Below, piece after piece: positions 6,850 through 15,122 of a DNA stretch of 49,626 nucleotides; within the stretch, counting starts at the first letter, position 1, and the number at the start of each line of letters is the position of its first letter. This stretch comes from an uncultured Collinsella sp. GTDB lineage: Bacteria; Actinomycetota; Coriobacteriia; Coriobacteriales; Coriobacteriaceae. The notes below the pieces were generated by a model. That model saw nothing but the letters and a program-made list of their open reading frames with translations. It had not been told where the DNA came from and ran no database searches. The stretch is taken from contig USHA01000006.1 of the NCBI GenBank assembly GCA_900554325.1, forward strand, positions 1 to 49,626. Reading direction: 5' to 3'. The position numbers and the translations under genes were made by a program.

Positions 6850-9294
6850 TTAGGCGTGGTCGCGCCAGCTGAGGACGCGCTGCTTCATACCCACGATGTC
6901 GAGCACGCCTTCGGCAAAGCCCTTGCGCACGAGCTCTTCGGGAACAAACTCGTCGTAGCGGTCAAAATAAGGCACCTCGCCAGGATAGACGAGTTCGATG
7001 GGATCGAAGTCCTTCTCGGCCTCGGCGGCGAGCACCTCAAAGAACGTCTCCTCGTCGGCCTTCATTTTAAACTGCATAAAGTACGGGCGCGACGGGTCGA
7101 GTCCGCGAAGGCCCAGCTCCGCGGCACATTTAATCTTGAGCATGCGCTCGAGTGCCAAAAAGGCGTAGCTGCCCAGCCAGGGGAAGAGCACCCAGGTGTC
7201 GCCGCCCAGGTTAATGAGCGGCTTGGTCCCCGCACCCGAAATCTCGGCCGTATGGCGAGCCTGCGCCAGACGGGCCTGCGCGTTACCCATAAGGTACGGA
7301 TACGCCGCGTGCTCGTTGAGCGCCTTGCGCATGCGCTCGAGTACGTGTGTATTGATGTCGCCGGGGCAGTCGCCAAAGTAGGCCGGCACCCGGCCCTTGA
7401 CCTGCGTGGCAAAGACAGTGTGGCGCTTCCAGTCCACTTCCTCGACAATCCAGCAGTGTCCGGCGATGGCGATGCGCTCACCGGGCGGGGGCGGATTAAC
7501 AATCGTGCCCAGCTCGGCCGATTCGCTCCGGACGGTAAACTCCTCGTTTTCCTGGAACACGGCGTAGAACTTAAAGTTGTTGATGACGCGCTCGCCCGCG
7601 AGACCCACGATGAGCCCGCCACCTTCGGTGACCTGGATATGGTCGATCTTAATGAGGTGACGTAGCAGCACACGGTAATCGTCTGCCGAGATACGGTGGA
7701 AATAGCTGAGCGTGAGCACACGCTGGGCAAGTTCGGCCGGCGTGAGCTCGCCGGTGCTGGCGAGGGTCGACATAGTCTGGTGATAGAGCAGGCTGTAGGG
7801 GAGTCGATCGAGCTCGGGCGGCTCGACCCACTTTTCCTCGCGATAGAGTTGTACGAGCGCGATACCCTGCAGGAGCTTCCAGGGAATGGTTTCGGGCATC
7901 ATCGTGCGCGGCTCGGGTTCTTCCTCGCGCATGACAAACCACATCTCGGGCGGAAGGTCGCGGCGTCCCGTGCGCCCCATGCGCTGCAAAAAGGAGCTGA
8001 CGGTAAACGGCGCATCGATCTGAAACGCACGCTCCAGACGGCCGATATCGATACCGAGTTCCAGCGTAGAGGTGGTGACGGTTGTCTGTGCCTGCTCCTC
8101 GTCGCGCATGAGCTCTTCTGCCGTCTCGCGCAGCGATGCCGAAAGATTGCCATGGTGGATGAGAAAGCGGTCGGGCTCGTGCCGGCTCTCGCAGTAGCTG
8201 CGCAGCATGGAGCACACGGCCTCTGCCTCCTCGCGCGAGTTGGCAAAGACCAGGCACTTGCGTCCGCGGGTGTGTTCGAAGATATAGCCCATGCCAGGAT
8301 CGGCGTTTTCGGGCGCGGTGTCGGTGGGGTTGAGAAGCGTCTGCTTGGTCGCTCGTGGGATGTCGACTTCGCCCTCGGGGGCCGAGGAAGTTCGGCGGTC
8401 CTTAGGTGCGGTCTTGCCCCGTGCCCGCTCACGACGTTGACGGCGCTCCTCTTGTGTGAGCTGTCCGCTGTGACGCATATCTTGGGCGCCGGCGGGCAGT
8501 GCCGCGGGTGGCGCTGCCTCAATGCGCTCGCACGCAAGCACTTCGGCCTCTTGAGGGCCCATGCTCTCGAATCCTCGCTGCTGTGCCTGGGGACCCGAGT
8601 TGTAGAAATGCTCCATGGAGATACGCCACACGCGACGCGGTTCCTCAAAACGGGGGATAACGCAGTCGCGCCCCGTTCCCTGTGAGAGAAAAGCGCCCGT
8701 GCGCTCGGGGTCACCGATGGTGGCCGAAAGGCCAATGCGTCGGGGCTGCACGCCGGCCATGCGCGAGAGTCGCTCGATAAGGCAGAGCGTCTGCCCGCCA
8801 CGGTCGCCGCGCATGAGCGAGTGGACCTCATCGATGACCACATAGCGCAGGTCGCAAAACATGCGCGGGATCGCCATGTGCTTATGGATTAAGAGCGCCT
8901 CGAGTGACTCGGGCGTAATCTGCAAGATGCCGCTTGGCTTTTTGATGAGCTTGGCCTTGTGCGACTGCGAGATATCGCCATGCCAGTGCCAGACGGGGAT
9001 GTCGGCTTCTTCGCACAGGTCATTGAGACGGACGAACTGATCATTGATGAGCGCTTTGAGGGGGCCGATGTAGAGGGCCCCAACGCTTGCGGGCGGGTTC
9101 TCCCAAAACTCGGTCAGGATGGGAAAGAAGGCCGCTTCGGTTTTGCCGGAAGCTGTGGATGCCGTCAGGAGCACATTGTCTTGTGTGTTAAAGATGGCAT
9201 CAGCTGCCGCAACCTGGATAGAGCGCAAGCTCTCCCAATCGTGGGAGTAGATGAAGTCTTGGATAAACGGGGCGTAGCGGTCAAAGGCGTTCAC
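6850..9294 (-). CDS. Lhr-like SF2 DEAD/DEAH helicase (BrxHI-type)
   Basis: 814 residues from a GTG at 9294 with GAGGAGGCCCC before it; the frame stays open upstream but with an unnatural arginine-rich translation and no ribosome site. Motifs: Walker A TASTASGKTEAA (about 44-55), YIGPLKALIND (Ia), YVVIDEVHSL (Walker B, 151-160), RIGLSATIGDPER (III), and QRMGRTGRRDLP (VI). A hydrophilic insertion rich in R, E and K separates the two RecA folds (about 255-340). The C-terminal part resembles the winged-helix/Lhr extension. It is the last gene of the TerB-ATPase-helicase operon, 117 bases after the ATPase gene with a hairpin between. In type 2 BREX an Lhr-like helicase (BrxHI) pairs with the DUF2791 ATPase BrxD, as here. 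Likely unwinds or remodels DNA for this system. Confidence 0.85.
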   Translation of the reverse strand: MNAFDRYAPFIQDFIYSHDWESLRSIQVAAADAIFNTQDNVLLTASTASGKTEAAFFPILTEFWENPPASVGALYIGPLKALINDQFVRLNDLCEEADIPVWHWHGDISQSHKAKLIKKPSGILQITPESLEALLIHKHMAIPRMFCDLRYVVIDEVHSLMRGDRGGQTLCLIERLSRMAGVQPRRIGLSATIGDPERTGAFLSQGTGRDCVIPRFEEPRRVWRISMEHFYNSGPQAQQRGFESMGPQEAEVLACERIEAAPPAALPAGAQDMRHSGQLTQEERRQRRERARGKTAPKDRRTSSAPEGEVDIPRATKQTLLNPTDTAPENADPGMGYIFEHTRGRKCLVFANSREEAEAVCSMLRSYCESRHEPDRFLIHHGNLSASLRETAEELMRDEEQAQTTVTTSTLELGIDIGRLERAFQIDAPFTVSSFLQRMGRTGRRDLPPEMWFVMREEEPEPRTMMPETIPWKLLQGIALVQLYREEKWVEPPELDRLPYSLLYHQTMSTLASTGELTPAELAQRVLTLSYFHRISADDYRVLLRHLIKIDHIQVTEGGGLIVGLAGERVINNFKFYAVFQENEEFTVRSESAELGTIVNPPPPGERIAIAGHCWIVEEVDWKRHTVFATQVKGRVPAYFGDCPGDINTHVLERMRKALNEHAAYPYLMGNAQARLAQARHTAEISGAGTKPLINLGGDTWVLFPWLGSYAFLALERMLKIKCAAELGLRGLDPSRPYFMQFKMKADEETFFEVLAAEAEKDFDPIELVYPGEVPYFDRYDEFVPEELVRKGFAEGVLDIVGMKQRVLSWRDHA

Positions 9295-9375
9295 GGGGCC
9301 TCCTCTCAAATACGAACCTCTTAACGCGGCGGCCAAGGGTTTGCTGCATTGCTGCCTCAGCGTTTGCCCAGATAA

Positions 9376-9412
9376 AACCTGCCAAAATAAACCTATCCCT
9401 TTTTGGCAGGTT
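9376..9412 (-). terminator. Perfect 12-bp hairpin between ATPase and helicase genes
   Basis: AACCTGCCAAAA (9376-9387) and TTTTGGCAGGTT (9401-9412) are exact inverted repeats with a 13-base loop. On the transcribed strand the second arm is followed by only a short T-run. The hairpin overlaps the ATPase stop codon. It may be a partial terminator or mRNA-stabilising element that lowers helicase expression relative to the first two genes. Confidence 0.5.
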
Positions 9413-10715
9413 AGATGGTGAATTCGGCGAAGTTGCGGTCGCCGTCTGCGGTGCCGGTGTCGCCTGTTGCGGCTGCCGGCGCCAGCGCGTCGCCGCCGAC
9501 GCTTTGCAGCAGCTCGGCCACATTTGCATCGGGGTTCTGACACAGGATATCGAGCAGCTCGATAAAGTCACGAATGACCTCACGCGGCGTCAGGTGCGTA
9601 TCGGCTCCCACGCGGCCGAACTCAATCTTGAGGAAGTCCACCAAGTCGTTCTCGGTAAGCGTGGGCGTCCAGCCAAAGTATCCGGCATGGATCTGCATGA
9701 GTTTTTCGATCAGCACCAGCAACTCCTCGTAGGTGAGTGGCTGGAGGCGGATGATGGGCGCGAGCATGTCCTTAAGGTCCTCGCGTGCAAAGCGGCCTTG
9801 AGCGAGTCGGCTGCGCAGGGCCTCGTAGGAGAACACGCCACGGCGGCGGTCTTCGATGGAGGTTGGCGTGCCGCCCATGATCATGCCCAGGTACTGCGCC
9901 TTGCCCTGGAGCGTGTCGTTGTACATGGTCAGGATCTTCTCGTAGTTGTATTGGCGTGTGATGGCGTTGGGAATCTTGTACAGATTCACGAGCTCGTCGA
10001 TGAGCACCAGCATGCCCTTGTAGCCGCTGCAGACCAAAAAGCGCGCAATGAGCTTAACGTAGTCGTACCAGTCGTCATCGCTGATGATGGTCGAGGAGCC
10101 CAGCTCGGCGCGTGCCTCACTCTTGGTGCGGTACTCGCCGCGAATCCATTTGGTCACGCGGCTCATAGCTTCTTCGTCGCCCTCGGATACGGCCGCGCGG
10201 TAGCGGCGGAGCATACGGGAGAAGTCGAAGCCGTGGACCATTTCCTCGAGCGGGGCCAGTTGGGCATTGACGGCAGATTCATCGGCATCGGCACACGAGG
10301 CGACCCAGCGATCCAGGATAAGGTTGAGCGCACCGCCCTCGGGGCGCGTTTTAGTCGATATGTTGCGGATGAGCTCACGGTAGGTAGCAAGGCCCTGTCC
10401 CTGGCCGCCCTGCAGGCGGCGCTCGGGGGATAGGTCGGCATCGGCGACGACGAATCCCTCACCCATGGCGTGCGTGCGGATGGTCTGGAGCAAAAAGCTC
10501 TTGCCGGCTCCGTAGCGACCGACCAGAAAGCGGAAGCTTGCGCCGCCGTCGGCGATGAGACTCAGGTCGGTGAGCAGGGCGCGGATCTCGACCTCGCGCC
10601 CTACGGTGATATAGGGAAGGCCGATGCGCGGGACCACGCCGCCCTTGAGCGAGTTGAGAATGACGGCAGCGACGCGCTTGGGCACGCGGGGTGCTGCGGA
10701 TGCGTTATCACTCAT
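9411..10715 (-). CDS. BREX-type ATP-binding protein (DUF2791, BrxD-like)
   Basis: 434 residues. Near the N-terminus is KGGVVPRIGLPYITVGREVE, the family's typical lead-in, then Walker A GRYGAGKS (66-73) and FLLQTIRTHA, ADADLSPERR, and Walker B MLVLIDELVNLYK (about 240). IMGGTPTSIEDRRRG, FSYEALRSRL and PIIRLQPLTYEEL match the AAA-like sensor and lid region of DUF2791. Length fits BrxD (about 430). Its ATG lies inside the end of the TerB-domain gene (8-base overlap), so the two are coupled. BrxD is part of type 2 BREX anti-phage systems, but here no PglX methylase, PglZ phosphatase or PglW kinase is nearby, so this is a reduced, BREX-related module. Its partner is probably the helicase downstream. 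Confidence 0.85.
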   Translation of the reverse strand: MSDNASAAPRVPKRVAAVILNSLKGGVVPRIGLPYITVGREVEIRALLTDLSLIADGGASFRFLVGRYGAGKSFLLQTIRTHAMGEGFVVADADLSPERRLQGGQGQGLATYRELIRNISTKTRPEGGALNLILDRWVASCADADESAVNAQLAPLEEMVHGFDFSRMLRRYRAAVSEGDEEAMSRVTKWIRGEYRTKSEARAELGSSTIISDDDWYDYVKLIARFLVCSGYKGMLVLIDELVNLYKIPNAITRQYNYEKILTMYNDTLQGKAQYLGMIMGGTPTSIEDRRRGVFSYEALRSRLAQGRFAREDLKDMLAPIIRLQPLTYEELLVLIEKLMQIHAGYFGWTPTLTENDLVDFLKIEFGRVGADTHLTPREVIRDFIELLDILCQNPDANVAELLQSVGGDALAPAAATGDTGTADGDRNFAEFTI

Positions 10716-12468
10716 GGTCTAGGTATCCTCTCACGTCTGCTTCGTAGTCCTCGATAATGTGCGGTGCCGCTGCGTCAAATTCAATTACGGTGTCACCCAC
10801 CAGGTCAAAGAGCGCCTCGTTGATGGTATCGACGAGCATGTCCTCGCTCTGCCCCGACCTCTCCACTGCCGATGCCGTCTGCGCTGCGTTTTGCTCGAGT
10901 AGTGCTCGAAGATAGGCGTCTGCGGCGGGATCGAGTGCGGTTGCGGTGCCAGCGGGTGCAGTCGATACGACCGCTGGCGTCGGTGCGAGCAGCGGCGCCA
11001 CGACACCAAACTGTTCGGTGGATATGGTCGGCTCGTCGGCCTCGTCCTGCCGAATGGGTGCCGCGACCAGCTCGACAAACGCGTCTGCTGCGGGCTCGGC
11101 TTTCGGCTGCCCTGAGTCCGCTGCCTCGGCTTCTGCGGACGCGCCGTCCTCGCGTTCCTCGTCGATCAAAAGCGCTTCGCGCGTTTGCGCAGCGGCGCTC
11201 CGAATGTGCCCCAGCTGACTCAGATCGATATCGATCTTGACGGGCTGGTGTGCGGCGTCCCACGAAAGCCACGCCACAATCTCGTCATCGATAATCTTGG
11301 CCAGATATTTGGGGACCTTTTCTTCCTTAAGGGGATGGGCGGGGTCCAGCGCCAGGCGCAGGCGTTGGTCGCAGGCGCGCATCATTTCACCGAGCTTGCT
11401 GCTCTTTTGCCTACTACTGTGGATACGCATGCATTCCCAAAAGCCGTTTTGGCAACGGTAGATATGGATGGGATCCAAGCGGTATTCGCAGTCCTCGTGG
11501 CGCTCGGGCGCAAAGAATACGGCCGAGGCAAACATGGTGTAGGGCATGGCCGTCTCCTCCCCAAATAAGCTCGCCACGATGCCGGTCTTTCGGTGCGTGT
11601 CATAGTAGCGCGCCATACGGACATACACGGCGCACGCCACGTGGCGCAGATCGCGGTGGTGGCTGCGGTCGAGCCGCGAGTTACTTAGGTTGTACGTGGA
11701 GAGGGCGTTGATGGCGGCCATGAGTCGCTCCTCGCGCACCTCATCGGGCGGAAGGGGGAGCGTGGGCTCGGAGGTTTTGCGACGCTTAGGGGTCTGGCCG
11801 GACGGTGCCGGTGCCGGTACAAGGTCTCGTGCCGCGCGCCGCAGCTCGATAAGGGCGTTATCGAACATGACGGTTTTAGAGTCGCGAAGCAGCTTGGGAT
11901 CGAGCCCGTGGAGCACGGCGTAATCCTGCAGCCACACGCGTGCAAATCGATCAATGCCGGGCTCGAAGGCGCGATAGACATCCCAAAAAGCCTTGATCTT
12001 GTTAAAACCGTCGAGCGGGTCATCTACGCCAATGCCGCAAATCAGCTCATAGAGATACAGAAAGGCAAAGGACGTAGACGTTTCCTCGACGGTTCCGCGG
12101 CGCACTTGGGCACGCCAGGTAAAATAGCCGCGCAACTGCCGGTCGCTCATGGCGTTGTAGGTGGGAAAGTACGATTTAAAGGTGCCGTTGTAGGGACAGT
12201 CGTCCTCAAAATCGGCCATCAGCAAGCCTTGGCGGTAGAAAAGCTCGGCTTCCGAAAGCCAGCGACCTGCGCCGCCTTTGGGGTCATCCTGCCAGCGCGA
12301 TATCTCGCGCATTTTACGGTACTGGTCGGGGAGGAAATTCTGCATCTGTCGGCCGGTTTTGAGAATCGGCTCGTCTGCGTAGATTTCGTTTGAGAAGCGG
12401 GTGGACTGATGGGTCCGGGCCTCGGCCATAATGCGCTCGATGAGCATCTTGATGTCCTGGTCGGCCAC
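10708..12468 (-). CDS. TerB_N/TerB_C domain protein, first gene of BREX-like operon
   Basis: 586 residues starting at GTG 12468 (TTAGGAGAGGAGAAGCG before it). Residues about 40-215 are a TerB_N domain: FPTYNAMSDRQLRGYFTWRA (101-120) followed by FAFLYLYELI (134-143) and DGFNKIKAFWDVY. A middle region carries a basic/proline linker (PAPSGQTPKRRKTSEP), HRDLRHVACAVYVRMARYYD and an ECMRIHS segment. After an acidic low-complexity linker (about 430-500) the last 80 residues (DMLVDTINEALFDLVGDTVIEFD) fit TerB_C. TerB-type domains occur in predicted DNA-processing and stress neighbourhoods; these proteins probably recruit or regulate the ATPase and helicase partners. Overlap with the DUF2791 ATPase gene supports a complex. 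No enzymatic motif is visible. Confidence 0.8.
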   Translation of the reverse strand: MADQDIKMLIERIMAEARTHQSTRFSNEIYADEPILKTGRQMQNFLPDQYRKMREISRWQDDPKGGAGRWLSEAELFYRQGLLMADFEDDCPYNGTFKSYFPTYNAMSDRQLRGYFTWRAQVRRGTVEETSTSFAFLYLYELICGIGVDDPLDGFNKIKAFWDVYRAFEPGIDRFARVWLQDYAVLHGLDPKLLRDSKTVMFDNALIELRRAARDLVPAPAPSGQTPKRRKTSEPTLPLPPDEVREERLMAAINALSTYNLSNSRLDRSHHRDLRHVACAVYVRMARYYDTHRKTGIVASLFGEETAMPYTMFASAVFFAPERHEDCEYRLDPIHIYRCQNGFWECMRIHSSRQKSSKLGEMMRACDQRLRLALDPAHPLKEEKVPKYLAKIIDDEIVAWLSWDAAHQPVKIDIDLSQLGHIRSAAAQTREALLIDEEREDGASAEAEAADSGQPKAEPAADAFVELVAAPIRQDEADEPTISTEQFGVVAPLLAPTPAVVSTAPAGTATALDPAADAYLRALLEQNAAQTASAVERSGQSEDMLVDTINEALFDLVGDTVIEFDAAAPHIIEDYEADVRGYLDHE

Positions 12469-12505
12469 CGCTTCTCCTCTCCTAACGCAGCTACGGTGAC
12501 CTCAT

Positions 12506-12534
12506 ATCATAGCACAGCATCAAACAGATGTTCG
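12506..12534 (-). promoter_or_regulatory. Promoter of TerB operon with LexA-like box over the -35
   Basis: Read on the minus strand, CGAACATCTGTTTG (12534-12521) matches the Gram-positive LexA box CGAACRNRYGTTYC at 12 of 14 positions, with one broken half-site base. TATGAT (12511-12506) is a good -10, and a 17-base spacer puts the -35 (CGAACA) inside the box. A repressor bound here would block the promoter. The gene start lies 38 bases downstream of the -10. Confidence 0.45.
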
Positions 12535-12556
12535 AGATGCCGCTGCGTTGATAGAT

Positions 12557-13273
12557 TTAGAACAGGAGGGCGTAGATGACGGCGATGACGACGGAGGGAA
12601 GCATATTGGCCGTGCGGAAGGTCTGAGGACGGATGAGGTTGACGCCGACGCAGAAGATGAGCATGGAGCCTACGAGCGAAAGGCTGTTGAGGGCTGTTGT
12701 GGTCATGATGGGGGAGAGCGCGCCGGCAAACAACGTGATCGTCCCCTGGAACACGGCTACGGGCAGGGCCGAGAAGATGCAGCCGCGTCCGAGCGACGCC
12801 GTCATGGTGCAGACGATGATGCAGTCCAGTGCGCCCTTGAGGGCAAGCGTTGACCAGTCGCCGAGCAGGCCGTCCTGGATCGATCCCACAATTGCCATGG
12901 CGCCGATACACACGGTGAGTGAAGTCGAGACAAAAGCGTTGGTGAACTCGTTATCGCCCTCACTGCCGGTCTTGCGCTTGAGCCATTCGCCAAGGTTCTC
13001 GATGGCGGCTTCCAAGTTGACGGCCTCGCCGATGAGCGAACCGAGCGCAAATGAGACGATGAGCATGGTGGTGCCGGTGGTCGCTAGCGCCTTCCCATCG
13101 ATAAGGAGCATCTTTTGCATGGTGCCGCCAAGGCCGATAAACAGGACGCACAGCCCCGATGCTTTCATGAGCGTGTCTTGGATGCGCGGTGTGATGAAGC
13201 GGCCGCCCGCTAATCCCAAAAGACCGCCCGCAACTAAAAGCACAACGTTGATGATTGTTCCCAAGCCCGGCAT
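12557..13273 (-). CDS. DUF554 integral membrane protein
   Basis: 238 residues with about seven hydrophobic segments. It opens with MPGLGTIINVVLLVAGGLLGLAGG, characteristic of DUF554, and has CVLFIGLGGT and a conserved mid-region EFTNAFVSTSLTVCIGAMAIVGSIQDGL followed by KGALDCIIVCTMTASLGRG. These glycine-rich helices with GxxG repeats are the family signature; a transport role is usually presumed but not shown. The start at 13273 is set by CAGGAGGGCTC just before the ATG; the frame is open farther upstream without a ribosome site. The gene is probably monocistronic, with TACGAT at about 13305-13310 as a possible -10. Confidence 0.87.
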   Translation of the reverse strand: MPGLGTIINVVLLVAGGLLGLAGGRFITPRIQDTLMKASGLCVLFIGLGGTMQKMLLIDGKALATTGTTMLIVSFALGSLIGEAVNLEAAIENLGEWLKRKTGSEGDNEFTNAFVSTSLTVCIGAMAIVGSIQDGLLGDWSTLALKGALDCIIVCTMTASLGRGCIFSALPVAVFQGTITLFAGALSPIMTTTALNSLSLVGSMLIFCVGVNLIRPQTFRTANMLPSVVIAVIYALLF

Positions 13274-13391
13274 GAGCCCTCCTGTATTGATGCCAACGTG
13301 GCAATCGTAGCAGAACGAAATGCGAGGCACATCGCGACTCATCTAATACGTTATATAAGTGGTGTTAGGAATGATGTGCAGCATTTAAGCC

Positions 13392-14822
13392 TCAGGTGGT
13401 TGTCGGGACATAGGGATAGTATTCAAAGCGCAGTGTCATAAGCCGCTGCGGGGATTCAATAGCCGCGGCGATGATATTGGCATCGCGGGCACGATCAAAC
13501 CCTTCGAGTTCAATCTGATACGAGACGTCTTGCATAATGTCCAGACGTCGCCAGGCTAGGAGTGTGTCACCATCGAATTCCAAGGTCTTGCCTCCGTCTG
13601 GAGCAACGGCGTATAGACGCAGCTTGGCGGTGGTTGCAGGGTCGACAACCGTGACCTTTTTAATTTCGTTTCGAGTATTCTTGGCGCCCAACAAGGTGAG
13701 CAGTGTTGGGGCCACGACCTCGCCCGATGGCAAAAAGACGACTTCGATGGATTCAGGAAATGCGATGATAGCCGACTTGCGGACGGGCTGATTGGCGGCG
13801 GCAACTTCGATGTTCGCAGCGTCGATGACCTCTGTGTGGTCGAGTGCGGCAAGCACGCAACAGTTACCTTCATCGATCTCTTGAGGATCAGCAAGCCCCA
13901 GACTGTCCGCGAGCTCGGGATCGCTTGGATCGGCAGCGGGCTCATTCGGTGCTTCGAGAGAAGCTGGGACGCTGTTTGTCGGCGACGGCGTGTCGCCCGC
14001 ACCTGCTTCTTTGTCCGCGCTCTCTTCTTGTATGGTTGCGTTGATGGGTTCGTCGTTTGGGGGGAGCGTCTTGGCGTCAAACGCGGAGGGGAGAATTCCG
14101 ATAGCTCCGGATCCGTTCCACTCCATTTCGAGAAGCGCCGGGTCGGCAAGAATGCGTTGCCTGCTTTGCGCGTGGGAATCGATTTCAAAAGGACCTGCCT
14201 CTATCCCTCGTGTAAGGCTGAGTGATCCGGCTGGCTTCTCGAAATGAGCGTCTGTGTCTTTGGTACTGACGGCGTAGAACAGCAGGGACGCTTCTCCCGC
14301 CGCGATGGCATCGGTGCCGGCTTTGGTCAGCCGCAATGATGCCGTGAATGAGAGGGTGGGCTGCGCATCGTCTGCATTCGCGGCGGCGCAGCCCAGACAT
14401 ATACCGCCTCCTTTCTCAAAAAACGTACCGTCGAAGGCGACCTTCGCTCCGTTCGCCGAGTCATCGACCGAAGCGATGTCGATGCGCAGCTCTAAATTGC
14501 ATGGATCGCCATCTGCATCGAGCACAGCCGAGCGCCACGTGCAGACGGCGCATCCCGCCCGGGAGCCGTTTGCCTTGTTCGAACGATCGATATCCACGAC
14601 TATCGAGCCGTCCGTATTACGACGAAGACATCCCGAGGTCGAGATTGCGGCCTGTGCGATCGAAAAACGCTTGCACGCAATGGCGCTCGATGGATTTGGT
14701 GCGGAACTTAGGGCTGCTGGTAAGGAGTCTGCCATGACGGGAGCCGCCCAAGCGGCGACAGACGTTCCGGTTGCGAGCGCGCCGCAGAGTGCGACGACGG
14801 GCAAAAGGTTCTTCGATGCCAT
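13392..14822 (-). CDS. Large secreted protein of unknown function
   Basis: 476 residues, not recognised. It has a signal peptide (ASKNLLPVVALCGALATGTSVAAWA, cleavage likely near residue 27-31), so it is exported. Features: paired cysteines (SGCLRR, GCAVCTW, ICLGCAA, GNCCVLA) that could form disulfides or bind metal, a proline/acid-rich linker in the middle (about 255-310: EEPINATIQEE... PSDPELADSLG), and a C-terminal beta-rich part ending YYPYVPTTT with no sortase signal. It is the last gene of a surface-protein cluster on this strand, 18 bases after the LAQTG gene, so it is likely made with those proteins. It may be a ligand-binding or structural partner of the anchored components. Confidence 0.7.
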   Translation of the reverse strand: MASKNLLPVVALCGALATGTSVAAWAAPVMADSLPAALSSAPNPSSAIACKRFSIAQAAISTSGCLRRNTDGSIVVDIDRSNKANGSRAGCAVCTWRSAVLDADGDPCNLELRIDIASVDDSANGAKVAFDGTFFEKGGGICLGCAAANADDAQPTLSFTASLRLTKAGTDAIAAGEASLLFYAVSTKDTDAHFEKPAGSLSLTRGIEAGPFEIDSHAQSRQRILADPALLEMEWNGSGAIGILPSAFDAKTLPPNDEPINATIQEESADKEAGAGDTPSPTNSVPASLEAPNEPAADPSDPELADSLGLADPQEIDEGNCCVLAALDHTEVIDAANIEVAAANQPVRKSAIIAFPESIEVVFLPSGEVVAPTLLTLLGAKNTRNEIKKVTVVDPATTAKLRLYAVAPDGGKTLEFDGDTLLAWRRLDIMQDVSYQIELEGFDRARDANIIAAAIESPQRLMTLRFEYYPYVPTTT

Positions 14823-14840
14823 GGGGTCTCCTTAGCTAAT

Positions 14841-15122
14841 TTAGTGCGGCCTGTCCGTGTTTTGTTTCTGGCTGCGTTTGATGTGCAGACCGAGGCCGGC
14901 GGTTCCCGCGCCTGCTGCTGTGGCGCCTGCTGCCAAGAGCCATCGTCTGTCGCCTGTCTGCGCCAACGGTTCCTCGCGGTCGCCGCGGTCGAGCTCCGAG
15001 AGGTCGACCGTCACTTGCGTGGCGGCCTGCGCCTGTTCTTGCTGGGCAAAGGCCATGGCTGGCCCAAACGCTAGGATGCTGACGGCGGCGGCCAGGGCGA
15101 CGGCCTTATGCCGTGTGCGCAC
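14841..15122 (-). CDS. Small LAQTG sortase-anchored surface protein
   Basis: About 93 residues: signal peptide (RTRHKAVALAAAVSILAFGPAMAFAQ), a short 30-residue mature part (TQVTVDLSELDRGDREEP), then the sortase signal LAQTGD, a hydrophobic helix (WLLAAGATAAGAGTAGLGL) and a basic tail HIKRSQK. LAQTG is the LPXTG-like motif recognised by sortases that use Ala at position 2. I chose the GTG at 15122, which gives a normal signal peptide; a TTG at 15152 with GAAGG upstream is an alternative. It overlaps the end of the upstream exported gene by 17 bases. So little protein would be exposed that it may serve as an anchor or pilus-base type partner rather than an adhesin. Confidence 0.72.
   Translation of the reverse strand: MRTRHKAVALAAAVSILAFGPAMAFAQQEQAQAATQVTVDLSELDRGDREEPLAQTGDRRWLLAAGATAAGAGTAGLGLHIKRSQKQNTDRPH

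Noticed and set aside
6850..12468. A full BREX system
   Set aside because: No PglX methyltransferase, PglZ, PglW or BrxL gene is in the flanks, so only the BrxD and BrxHI-like parts can be supported.
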